DNA of 64,000 nt from Selaginella tamariscina (Eukaryota > Streptophyta > Lycopodiopsida > Selaginellales > Selaginellaceae), in the NCBI GenBank assembly GCA_003024785.1, contig PUQB01000051.1, positions 641,430 through 705,429 on the forward strand, in the 5' to 3' direction. The notes below the pieces were generated by a model that was given only the letters and a program-made list of their open reading frames with translations, did no database searches and was not told the DNA's origin. Of this stretch, positions 43,674-55,993 are shown piece by piece (within the stretch, counting starts at the first letter, position 1; each line of letters opens with the position of its first letter). The position numbers and the translations under genes were made by a program.

Positions 43674-46600
43674 CTCTGCGGCTGTGTAGATGGTGATGGA
43701 TCTGATGGTCCTGGATCCGTGTGAGCTGGGCCATCTAAGGTATGACCAAATGTACTCAACGAGTCTCGAACGACAAACCGTTTCATTCGAACCACGTGAA
43801 CTATCTCAACCTCATGAGATCCCACCAACTTTACTTGATATACCTGAGGACCAACCTTTCGGAGTACTCGGTAGGGACCAAGCCACTTGTGTAATAAACC
43901 AGTTGCAAGCCCAGGTGCAGTCAGCTTGGGAAAACGTACCAGGACTAAGTCACCGTCAGCAAAATCTGGTGGAATTTGATGTCGTGTATTGTAAGAAGAT
44001 TGCTGCCGCATTTGAGCTCGACCAAGATGTTCAGCAGACTCTGCACGCAGAAGAGGCAAAACAGCATCCAAATGTCGAGCCCACATCTTTGCATCCTCGG
44101 CACGTGGCAGATTCGATGATAACCCCAATTCACTAGGCAACTTAGGATCATATCCATACAATGCCTTGAATGGAGAGATACCAATCGAACTCTGAATGCC
44201 TGTTACATAAGCAAATCTCAAACATCGCAAATACCAATCCCAGTCCGTGTGATTGAAGTTCACATACTTCGAGATCATACCCTTGAAGGTCCGATTCAAT
44301 CGCTCCACCAAACCATCAGTTTGTGGATGATACGGAGAGGCAAATGAATGTTTTACCCCTAACCTCTCACACAACACTCGGAATACCTCTGCAATGAAAG
44401 CGGGGCCATTGTCTGATAACATCCGCTCTGGACAAGAATGCTGCAAAACCACATTATCGAACAGAAACAAAGCTGTTGACATGGCAGTTGCATCCGGAAG
44501 AGCACCAACCTCTACCCATCGAGTTAAATAATCGGATACAACAATGATGTACTGGTTACCTTGAGAAGAACGTGGAAAAGGTCCCATTAAATCCACTGCA
44601 ATTAACTCAAAAGGCGAGAGACATTGATGGATTCCAACACTCCCATGGCCCGAGTCGTAGAGGAATTCCGAGTTTGACAAGTGGGACAACTTTGAATTAC
44701 CTGATCACATCACCACGCATGCTTGGCCAATAAAATGATCGGCGCAGCTTCTCCAACACTCGTTGATGACCAAGATGACCTCCAACAATAGGTGAATCAT
44801 GATATGCTCGAAGAAGGTGTGGAACATATGTAGAGGGTACAGCCAAACGCCATTTGTCCTCTGGATTTGTCCCAATAAAATACAATAAACCACTCTTGAA
44901 GTCGAAACTGAGCATGATATTGTCGAAACCGAGGTTCGGAAGACGGAATTGCAAACGCATCGCGTAATTGCCTCGTCCATGGTTCATGTTTTTGAGCATC
45001 CTGCCACTGTTCCAAGGATGGTAAGTCGGCATCGAATACCTGAGGGGCTTGTATCAAACCGAATGCTGCAGCTACTGCATGAGCAGGCAAAGTGGAATCG
45101 GAGAGGGGTGCTCGAGAAAGTGCATCCGCATCCACCATTGTTCGCCCAGGCCTGTGCACCACCTTAAAGTTATATACCTGGAGACGTAATGCCCATCTGG
45201 CTACGCGACCCACTAAATTCTTCCGTTTTAATAAGGAAGTGACAGCAGCATGATCACACTCCAAAAGCGTTTCACTCCCATGTAAGTAGGCATGAAGTCG
45301 TTCAAAACCCCAAACAGCAGCAAGGCATTCTTTTTCAGTAGTGGAATAATTCCGCTCAGCCGGCGTGAGTACTCGACTAATGTAAGCCACCGGGTGTCGA
45401 ATTGAAGAATCCACAGCATCAGTTTGCATCAATACACCACCAATACCAACATCTGAGGCATCTACTCGTAAAATGAACGGACGAGTAAAATCTGGGTATT
45501 GAAGCAATGGTGGAGTTGTCAGGAACTCTTTTAACTGGTCAAATGCCTGCTGACACCTGCGAGTCCACCTGAAAGATACCTGTGGACGAACTAACTCCCG
45601 AAGAGGGGCAGTTCGATCAGTGAGATGATCGATAAATCGACCCAAGTACTGCACCGTGCCCAAGAAACGTTGGACTTCCTGTACTGTACGGGGACGAGGA
45701 ACTCTCGAACAGCTCGCAACTTCATTGGATCCACCTGTAAACCCTCTCGAGATATACGGTAACCCAAGTAAGTGGTGTCGGTCGAACCAAACACACACTT
45801 TTCAAGTTTCAACTTCAGGCCAACTTCTCGAAATCGATCAAGAACGCGCCGTACATCACGAATGTGATCCTCCCAAGAACCAGACCCATGAATGAGCACA
45901 TCGTCGATAAAATCGGCAGTGATATCAGGCATATCGGAAAGAAGCTCATCCATCATGCGTTGAAAGGTGGCAGGAGCTGAAGTCAATCCAAAAGGCATAA
46001 CCAAAAACTCGTAAAGACCAAATGGTGTCCGGAAGGCCGTTTTTGGAATATCCTCCTCAGTCATAGGAACCTGCCAATATCCTGATGCCAAATCCAACTT
46101 AGTAAACCATCGACTCTGACCCAAACGATCTAATAGATCGGCAGAGTTCGGAAGTGGATAGACATCTTTGATGGTAACATCGTTAAGAGGTCGGTAATCC
46201 ACACAAAATCGGAGAGATCCATCAGGCTTGGGAACCAAATGAGGTTCACATGCCCATGGACTCCGTGACGGACGACACACTCGTTTACCAATCATATCAG
46301 TAACAGCTGTTCGCATGGCTGATAACTCCTTTGGTGACCTGCGTCGAACCGGGACTTTGAAAGGCTTTGCATTGCCGGTGGGTATACAGTGTCGAGTCTT
46401 CACACGTGCACCTTGGGACAGATCAAATTTGAACAAACTTGCATACTGTTTCTTAAGTTGTTCGATGCAGTGTGCTCGACACTCAGGTGACGGATCCGGC
46501 ATTTGAACCTGTTGAGATGAACACCATCCCAAGACCGGAATCAAAGGAGCTGTATGCGTGATACAAACAGCAACAAACTTCTCTGGACGTAAAGGAACAG

Positions 46601-48141
46601 ACTGCAAAGACACAGACTCCAAGCGTAATACAGGAGGAGAGAGTGAAAAATCACATGTACCTTTCGACTGCTTTAACCAATCACATCCCAGAATGATGTC
46701 AAAGACCTGGGAAGGGACAACCCTAAGAGACCCAGAGGGAAACTTACAGTTGGCACCCATAACTAGTGTAGTCGAAGTGGTGTACTGTGATACTGCACGA
46801 GACTGCCCATTACCATATAAAATGTGCAAGACCTTATCTGCTCGTCTCAAGGGTAATGAGCACCGATGCGCCAGAGAAGTAGTTATGGAAGACATGCTAG
46901 ATCCTGTATCCACAAGTACTGTGACTGAAACATCATTCACTCGTGCAGAAAATGTGAAAACTGGATGATTTGGTGGAACTTGCAACCCTTGATATGCATA
47001 GCGAAAAAAACATGGAGGTGGAGTTTCCATCGCACGGGATCCCTCCGTCGCCCGTACGATTACTGGTTTTCCGCAACAGATCCACCCGCAAGAGAAGCGT
47101 CATCATCTGGAAGCTCATCATCAGACATAATGGCCGCCACAGGTACACCATCCGGAACATATGGTCGCCAGCCTGGATGTGGTGGACGCCAATCAGGATA
47201 CACATCGCATGCCCGCCAAGTATGTCCAGGTGCCCAACAGGCCCAGCAGTGAACTTGATTGGGTTGACCTGCATTGTTCCGATTCCTCCTGTCACGAATC
47301 CGTGGATTTTGACCACCACGGGCAGGAACTGGAGCAGGTGCAGGACGATTTCGTGGAGGTGGTCTACGGGGTGGGCCCCGAGGTCGACCACGAAAGGCTT
47401 GTCGTGCGGGCACATATGCAGCAGCATCAACCTCCATTGGATCAGCACGCTGAACAAGAGGAGCAGGTAACCCAAGGGGAACACGGCCCTCACCAGGCAC
47501 CAACTCAAAACGTTGAGCTAGTGCAAAAGCTTCCTCCAATGTGGTAGGACGAAGAGCCCGAACGAATCGAACAAGTTCGGGTCGCATAGTTGGCCATAAC
47601 ATACCGAGCTTAATAGGCTCAGGCATGTTAGGATACGCACGCCGAACTAAATCCCCGAACCTAATACTAAACCGCATAACAGACTCACCAGGATGTTGTC
47701 GTATCGCATGCAGTTGTTGGAAAGCATCATCTGAATCCTCAACTTTGCCAAACGTACGTTTGAGACATTCCGTTAACCGATTACTATTGGCTTGAATCTC
47801 CGCAGCCAATCCATTATACCACTTGAGCGCAGGGCCTTCCAAACATGTAGGGAATTCTCTGAGAGCACGGGCCTCATCCCAACCATGTAACGAACAATGA
47901 CTTGGAAATGATCAAACCAGTGGTATACATCATCTCCCGGATCACCACAAAAAGATCGGGGTCGAACCCTCGGATTTGTGGCCTGTGAAGAAGATGAAGG
48001 AGTACTAGAAGCAGATCCCCCGGCATGAGGCTCAGACGGGGAAGAGGAGGACGGACCCTCAACGAAGCGCTCCAACAACTTAGTTTGTGCATCAATAGCA
48101 GTAGCAATAATGCTAAAAGCCGTCTCCATGTTCATTGTCAT
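43674..48141 (-). pseudogene. Gag-pol of gypsy element 2, interrupted by frameshifts
   Basis: The domain set is the same as in element 1. Gag starts at 48141 and has a CCHC knuckle (CWACWAPGHTWRAC). The protease (DTGSS) and RT (FIDDVL) lie in one 479-codon frame at 45591-47030. RNase H and the start of the integrase are at 44797-45798, and the integrase core with its C-terminus is in one 341-codon frame at 43664-44689. Breaks fall near 47840, 47040, 45640, 44890 and 44690, at positions mostly different from those in element 1. A Gag frame also ends with a stop near 47060, upstream of the protease frame; this may be the natural gag/pol boundary. Confidence 0.88.
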
Positions 48142-48195
48142 GGAAACAAGAAAAAGAAAATGCGGAAGAAAGGAATACCCAACTTCTCCACCAAT

Positions 48196-48400
48196 GAAAG
48201 AGCAGATATATTAAATGAAAATCTGATATATTAGTTTACAAAAAACCCTGCTTATATACAGGAGGTCTCCTGCCACGTGGCACACATGCGACACGTGGCG
48301 CTGACACATGGGGGCCAGATCACCACCCATGTGTCACTACGCATGTGTGTATATACACATGCGTATATACGGTACGTTACCTAATATACAGTATCTTACA
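48196..48400 (-). repeat. 5' LTR of gypsy element 2
   Basis: This 205-bp LTR ends CTCTTTC next to the same TTGGTGGAGAAG primer-site candidate as in element 1. Confidence 0.88.
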
Positions 48401-48405
48401 AACTT

Positions 48406-51400
48406 ACTTATGTATAACCAGCATTCCAAGTTTATCAGTTAAAAAAACTAATGTATGTTGATTATACATTAACTGTTATTGACTAATTTTAATCAAATGT
48501 TGACCAATATGTTCTGGCATTAACTAAACATGGATAATCCAGGCTCACTTTAAAAATTCCAACTTTATTAAACTTTGAACTTATCTTAATTTAAACATAT
48601 TTTATTATAAAAGAAATATTAACTATTTATATAGTTGCTTGTCTTTAAACTAAATCAAAACAAATTTCTATTAGAGTTAGTTGGGACAATGTTTTTAAAA
48701 CATATAGTAAAAGAGTAATACATATGCTCAAAGACTCATGAGGTGATGAAAATGTTAGGTATCATTTATTCATGGTCGAATGTCAACAGAAAAAATTTTT
48801 AATTTAAATACCATTAGGTCAAGAGATCGAAGTTGAGTTTTGAGTTGCTTTTAATAAATTTAAAATAATCTTTTTATAAGTTTAAGAATAAATATTTTCA
48901 TATTTAAATAAATTTTTATATTCTATAGCTTAAGTATGTTTTAGTGATTTATAAATAAAGTACCATATAATGATTAAACACAAGTTAATTTGTCATAACA
49001 TTGTATAATAATGGTCATGTAACAATAATGTCAATGTAATTCTAAAATGTTTAAATTAGTATTGGGATTAACATTTGTTTAGACTTTAAATTTATATTTT
49101 TCTAATTTAGTTTTAAATTAAACTATGTAATATATAATTTAAAATAGAAAGATACTCTTTTCTAACGTTAAAATTACATAAGTAAAATTATAAAATATAT
49201 TAATATTTTATTTATATGTTTTAAATTCGAAGAGTCATTTATTCATAATAAATAATAGTGTAATTGGTTACATCACTTACCTTCTTATGAGTTTAGTTTG
49301 AAATATTAAAATATTTATAATTTATAACTGTATATATTATACTTTAAATTCAAAGTTTATATAATTATTGTTTCTTCATTACATTCACATTAGAGTTTTA
49401 ATAAACTGAAGTAAATTTTTCTCAAAAATTTAAGTGGAGATGATTAATGTTGCTTCATTTATTAAGGAGAATTTGTAGTATTAATTATTTTTTATTATTT
49501 CTTAAATAAATTAAAACCATATTCTTTCTTTAAATATTCTAATCTTTATATGATTAGTATTTCAATTACTTTTAAAATTTTTAATAATAAGAAATTAATA
49601 TATCCTATTTAAAATAAGGCAATGTTTTAATTATACGATTGATATTTTATTATCATTCATCTAAGAAATGTTTAGAATATTAGAAAAATCAAGTTGAAAT
49701 AAAATCTAAATTGTTTTAAAAGATATTTTTCATCATCTTTTTTCTTTTAACTGTAAGATATTTTCGTTTGTTTTATGATTTAAAATTAAGCTTATCTTAT
49801 TATATATCTTTAAAATATATATTACATCACTCCCACTTACATATTATTTTTGAAACAATTTGTTTCAAATTTAAATAATTCATATTTATTTATTACAATA
49901 CTCTTTAATGTAGTATGATTATTATTCTTATTCACATATATCATATTCATATTAAAGTTTTAAATAATGGATCATAACATATTAATATACACACATTATA
50001 TGTGTAAATTTATTACATCCATGACATTGTAATGAAGTTCATATTAAAATTTTAAACAAATAAAATGTTATTAAAAAATTTTAATTTTTTTCTTAAGCAA
50101 AAATTATATATGAAATAAATTTAAATCATCCAAGTAAGACATATCCTCAAAATATAGTTTATGATTGGCTTAATACATGATATTATTAAAATATTATAAT
50201 TTTTCTTTATTGTTAAAAAATAAAATAAGAATAATTACATTTTTTAAAAATAAAATTTAAATATTTTAATGAAGACATATTTTTAGTACATACTGCATTA
50301 TAAATTTCTAAAATCACTATGAACATACTAAGAGTCTTCATTTACACTTTCATGTTAGGGCAATGAAGACCCTTTAATTTGTATTAAAAAAATCTAGTTA
50401 ATATATAATAAGTAGTGATAAAAATCCAAAATAAATGAGAATAAATGTGTCAATATAAGCATGTGTGTGCATCTTATCTATGCCTAAAACATATAAATGA
50501 ATGATAACATAACATAAACAAAAGTGTTTATTTATATTAAATTCTTATTATGTGTGGTCTAAATAATATTATGTAAAACTTGCATTAAGTGCAATTTTTA
50601 TATTTGTTTTCATTAGATATTATATATAAGGTGTGATCTTGTTCATGGTAAAGTGAGTGGAATTTAATAAGTAAACTCACATGGATGACATTTACATGAG
50701 ATTAATAATGTATATAAAGCCCTAATTTTCTAAGGCTCTATATGTTTTAATCCTGTTTTTATTAATAAGATTAATTGTCAATGAATTTTTAAGTTTGATG
50801 ATATTAAGACTTTAATTTGTATGTGATGTTTTTCTCATTTAAATATATTTATGTTAATTCATTTTTAACAATATTAACATCAATATTCATGTGAGTATTA
50901 AACACATTAAGCCATTTACAATAAAATAAAACATAAAATAATATTTTTAATGATAACATGTTAACATAATTAATACAAAGATGTTTCTTTTATCAATGTC
51001 ACATTGGATAATGGAAATAACAATTGCTAAGGAGTTATGAGTTGATATACCAATAAAACTAATGATAGTGCATATAATATTCTTTTCTTTAAAACATGCA
51101 TTAGAAAACATAAAGGCTTATAAATAAAATAACTTTAAACATTGTGATTCAGTATTAATAATATCATGATCGAGTTATAACAACATTTTTATCATGGTTG
51201 TTATGAATTATCAATATATGTTATTATAAATTACTAAAATATGTTATGAATTATTAGAATATGTTAATTTCATTAAATATGTAATGTGATATTTTAGTAA
51301 CATCGTATGCACGATAAACATGCATAGCAAGTGTCACATCATTTGTCATAGTTTTTATTAAATTCCTCTTTACTTTGGACGTTGACTGTTGTTACCTACC

Positions 51401-51695
51401 AAACTATGTTGATAAGCCCTAGTTGTAGAAGAAACATGCCCGCTTAGTGGGATATCTAGTGATGGTCCGGCTAGATGTTATTAGGTATTTGCAAGAAACT
51501 CTAGGCAAAACTAGCACTTCCATTTAAAAAACTCTTACTCTGATTTTCCGTGTCTTAGTTAGGTTTTTGGGTGGTTCTGGTGAGTTTGACATATTAGATA
51601 TGGGTAGAAACACCCTTAGGGTTGACCTAACTCCCCTCAGGTTAGGATTTAGGGGTTAATGGGTCATTAATTAGCTCACTAAGTATATTCCCTCT
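48406..51695. other. AT-rich intergenic DNA, no gene seen
   Basis: About 3.3 kb of highly AT-rich sequence with stops throughout. No repeat with clear termini was recognised. Confidence 0.6.
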
Positions 51696-51699
51696 GGGA

Positions 51700-53015
51700 A
51701 TAAGATTCCATGCCAGCCCACTTATGTAAACAGGAAAATAAGGGGGGGGCTCTGTCACATATATTAAGTAGTACATGTAGGAGAGCTCCTAGGTTCATGA
51801 CTGAGTTCATTGCTCTTTTGTTGGTGCTTCAGTTTGTGTCGTTAAGGTACAACCCTTTATTGTGCCATTCTAACTTCCAGATGACAGGGTACATCCCACC
51901 TTCGGGGTAGCTCACCCTTAATGTTGGCGAATCTATGCCTAGAAGGTCTTGTCGGAATGTACGTTCCAAGAGACAAAAGTTGAGGTTTGTCTCTAGTCTC
52001 CTCCTCCACATCAAGCTAGGTGTAACACTCATGGCCAAGCAACGCACATTCGTGTCCTTGCCCAACTGTGGGTGTGAGATCTTGTTTGACAGGTTCATAT
52101 TACCTAGTTCCTAAGGGTTCACTAAGGGGTTCTAGAGTTGGCATTTAGGAGCCACATTTGTGGCACTTGGTGCAACTCTTGAATCTAAGGGCTCTAATAT
52201 GATAGAAGGTAGTGTTACATGGAGATGTGACATTGGGCTAAATGTCACACAATACAATGCCAGAGGTATGCCCTTTAGGGTCGTGTCATGGGTTTGTTGT
52301 CAAGGGATTGAATACTTTAATAAACATGTATGCTTGTGTTCGCATTAGGGTGCTAAACCTTAAGCATCTGCTCAAGCGAGGTTAGGTATCGTAACTAAGT
52401 GTGCTTTGGCACACTTAGCTAGGGGGTGTTCTCCTTAGGATTTAAGGGTTGAACAACCTAAGCTCATTCGTAAAAGCCCTATCATGAGACACTCGTAATG
52501 TCATGTACTTAGGGTTATCCAAACCTAGCCTTAGGGAGTTTGCTTAGTAGAACATTTGTGTTCCCCTAAGGTGCACACTCAAGTCCTCACTAAGTTCTAA
52601 GGTATGACTTGGCCACTCAAATCCTTAGGGGTTAGTCGTGGTTCAAAGTACCCCTTGTTACCCTAAAGGGGTTGTTTTCCCGGATGAGGGTGATTCCTCA
52701 AAGGGTAAGTGACGATGCCTTAGCTCTGTCACGAGGCATGTGTGAGACACATATCCTTTGTGGGGTTAGGGCATGAGCCTATCTAGGTCTATTGGGATAG
52801 AATCATAAAGTCTACTCGGGATATCCTCTAGAGTTCAGGGGATGGTCATTATAGGGGGCTTAGGGTATTACTCTAAGTTTTCTGTTTAACTAGGCATCTG
52901 AGTCAGACTCTTAGGGTCATCTTGGAAGACTTAGCATTGTTCACACAGGGAATTGACATTAGAAGGTCACTTGGCGGCCACGTGTTAACCTTCCGGGTTA
53001 AAACTCTAACATCAT
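51700..53015 (-). repeat. Dispersed ~1.2-kb non-coding repeat, copy 4 (inverted)
   Basis: On the minus strand it starts 'aacccggaaggttaacacgtgg'. It then shares 'gagcttaggttgttcaaccc', 'ctagctaagtgtgcc', 'gcagatgcttaaggtttagc', 'gacacgaccctaaagg' and 'cttgatgtggaggaggagac' with copies 2 and 3. Composition is less AT-rich than in copy 1, so it may be the youngest copy. Confidence 0.78.
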
Positions 53016-54055
53016 TAACACGTAAAAAGAGAATATATTAAAATATTTATGGATTAGTGGTGTATATTCTCTCTCTTTATTAAATAAGGTTGTAATTATG
53101 GTGGTTTTACATAATCATAATAAAGTATAAAAATACTAGCTTAAGACCTCTATCAAAGTCAATGTCATGTTCCCCGTACATGCATGGTGCTCATGCATGA
53201 CATGAATCCATTGTTACTATGCCATGCAAAATACTCATGCATATATACATACATGTCCCATTCTCTAATGATCACTTTGTGAGCCAGTCAATTCACAAAG
53301 TGAAAAGCAATTTCACTTCATGAACAGTTGGTTTGTAAAATGAGGTGTTGTTTCACTTATTGACCTAATCGAATGAAGAAGTGAGCATCCTTCTTACTTT
53401 GTGATTAATTCAATTCATGAAGTGAGAAACCGTCTCACTTCATGAGCTGGGCAACTATATGTCATAAATTATAAAAAAAAGATATTTTTTAGGAACTATA
53501 GCCTTAGATTTATATTTTTGTTTTCATTGCGCATTCATGCAACTCTGTATGTAATCTCTTTATGTTTTCTTCACACAATGTCATTCACTTAATCTAATTC
53601 TTAAAACTTAAGGAAATTGATTACGTTCTAAATAGTGTGATTAGGCAGTTTTTATGCTTATTCTTTACAGATAATTGGTTAATTTATAAGTTGAAAGGGG
53701 TTTCAATTTGTCTTTTTGTGAAATTAAAAAGATGTTGTATGATAAAATGTTATATTTTGATATTTACAAACTAACTACATAAGATTTGGGAAATAAAAAC
53801 ACATTTCACATCTTTATGATAAGATTGCATTATATTTATTTTCATTAATAAGATGGTCTTGACAATTATGGTGCACAAGATTTATTTGGGTTTTTGTCTA
53901 TAAAGGATCTTTTTAACTATGTGAGTTATCATGACTTGTAATATGACATGATGGAACACATTGTAGAATAGTTAGAAACCAGTCGTGCAACTCTGTAGCA
54001 TACCTTGCAGGCTCATAGTTGGATTAGTGTCTTCACATCCAGATGCTTTTGCATT
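53016..54055. other. Intergenic DNA; short palindromic repeats at 53270-53450
   Basis: Reiterated 'ttcacttcatgaa' and 'cactttgtga' motifs form many small inverted pairs between 53270 and 53450. No gene seen. Confidence 0.5.
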
Positions 54056-54650
54056 TGTTGCAATGAGGTAATTTTGCACTAGGTTGGGGTTTATTATGGC
54101 CATGAACATATTATAACCTAATCTTCATGTGAAATTGTTTCTCAAGATGTGGGCTATCTCATTATAGCCCTTTAAATTCAAAGGCTACACTTGGTTTCAC
54201 AAACATGGCTTAAAGATGCCACCTCTAGAACCCCTTTGGAAATTCTCAAAAATTTAATAAAGAGAACATGTCAACCAAGATCTCACATTCACAGTTGGAC
54301 AAAGATATGAATTTGTTCCACTTAGTTATTATTGCTGCTCTTAACTTGATGTTGAGGAGGAGGCTGGAAACATGCCTCAATTTCTAACTCTTTAAACGTG
54401 TAATTTTACAAGACCTCTCATGTATAAATTCACCAATGTTAAGGGTAGGCTACCTCAAAGATGGGATGTGCCCCTATCATATAAAAGTTGAGGCGGCACA
54501 ACAGAAGGTTGTGCCTTGACGATACAAGTTAAAGCTTGCACCAATATAAGAATAATGAATTTAATTATGAATCTAAAAACTCTCATTACATATCTTACTT
54601 AATATATGTGATAAAGACCCCTAATGTTTTCTTATTTTGTAAAGTGGGCT
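54056..54650 (+). repeat. Dispersed ~1.2-kb repeat, copy 5 (3' half only)
   Basis: It contains 'catggcttaaagatgccacctctagaa', 'cttaacttgatgttgaggaggaggctgg', 'gatgggatgtgcccctatcat' and 'gaggcggcacaacagaaggttgtgccttgacga', matching the second half of copies 2 and 3. Confidence 0.72.
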
Positions 54651-55638
54651 AGCATAGAATATCATTTTAAATAAGAGCTAACTTATGACTCATTAGGTTT
54701 AGGGCATGGGATTAGGACAACCCTAGATGTGTTTTTACTTATATCAAATATGTTAAACTTACCAAAACTAATTAATAACCCAATCAAAACATGACAAATG
54801 AGAGTAAATTTTTTTTAAAAGGTAAGTGCTACCTTTGCCTAGAGTTTTTCGAAGTATTTAGTGACAGCTAATTGGAATACCTTTAAACACCTAAGTGCAT
54901 TAAATAGAATTGTTTTTCACTACATCTAACATCAACATAATTTAATAAGTAACAACAGTCAACTCTAAAGTAAAATAGTAAAAACTATGATAATGGAACA
55001 TTTATTGTATGAAATGGTCACGTAATAAATGTTCCACTACATGACTCTAGTGATGTTTTCTTTATGTTTTTTCATTTCACTGCAAGTTGGAGTGTTATGG
55101 CATATATACATATATAATTATAGATGGTGACATTAGCAGAGAGGGTGGCTACATGAAAGAATGTAGTTGTCATTTTAGTGTTTATGCTAAGATGATGGTA
55201 AAGTTTGAACGACTGAAGATAATGTAATTTAATTTTGTAAGAAAGTTTGGTTTTATAATTATATATATAACTTAATTATAAATAATATAGAAGTCAATAG
55301 ATACAATAATTGAGTTAATACACATACACATGTGCATTTCCACACGTATTTCTCATAAAAAAACTTTCATAAGAGAGTAGATTTGACTTAATCCATATTT
55401 ATCTCTTTATTGTAGATTAAGTTTATTAATAAAAATTGATTTCAATAACACATTTAAATTTTAATATAATTTATTTATTAAAGTATACTATTATAAATAT
55501 TAAACGATTAACAAAGAATGCCCAGAATGGGCATTAGTAATATTCTGGAAATAGTATATGTATATGTGTGTGTGTATATAGAATAATTAATTTAAATAGA
55601 TTTTGTATATTAATATAAATATTAAAAGAGTTGGAAAA

Positions 55639-55682
<44 letters not shown>

Positions 55683-55990
55683 TTCTAAATTTGCATGCAT
55701 TCACATGTATAAAGAAATGCACATAGTTGGACCTAAGCATTTTTTATTACTTGTTATATATTATTAATGAAGAGGGTATTAATTAATAAGAGTTTTACTG
55801 TGTGTATATATAGAGAGAGAAAGAGATTTGTCTGTGTGTATATATAGAGAGAGAAAGAGATTTGTCCGTCTGATTTATATGTACGCATATATATCTGATA
55901 CACGTGTAATGTCATACGTTTTAACTGGGAATTAATTGTTAATTACCCTTATTTTTGCCCTTAATATCAAACCCGAAGTGATGTCATTGA
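54651..55990. other. Intergenic DNA upstream of the PPR gene
   Basis: AT-rich with an (AC)n/(AT)n microsatellite at 55641-55682 and a direct duplication of about 32 bp (TGTGTATATATAGAGAGAGA unit) at 55798-55867. A short 'aatgcccagaatgggcatt' near 55517 resembles a PPR repeat fragment and is also a small palindrome. Confidence 0.55.
55641..55682. repeat. (AC)n-(AT)n microsatellite
   Basis: Pure dinucleotide tracts. Confidence 0.93.
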
Positions 55991-55993
55991 TGG

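Larger units (their letters stand above)
43452..48405 (-). mobile_element. Ty3/gypsy LTR retrotransposon 2, inverted relative to element 1
   Basis: Target duplications AACTT stand at 43452-43456 and 48401-48405. The 3' LTR is 43457-43673 and the 5' LTR 48196-48400. The two LTRs are nearly identical to each other. Coding sequence is very close to element 1, but the 3' third of the LTR differs, so this is a related subfamily rather than the same insertion. It lies downstream of the MTPSL gene, pointing toward it. Confidence 0.92.

Noticed and set aside
46558-47547. Plus-strand frames of 95-166 codons within gypsy element 2
   Set aside because: Antisense shadows of Gag and protease coding sequence.
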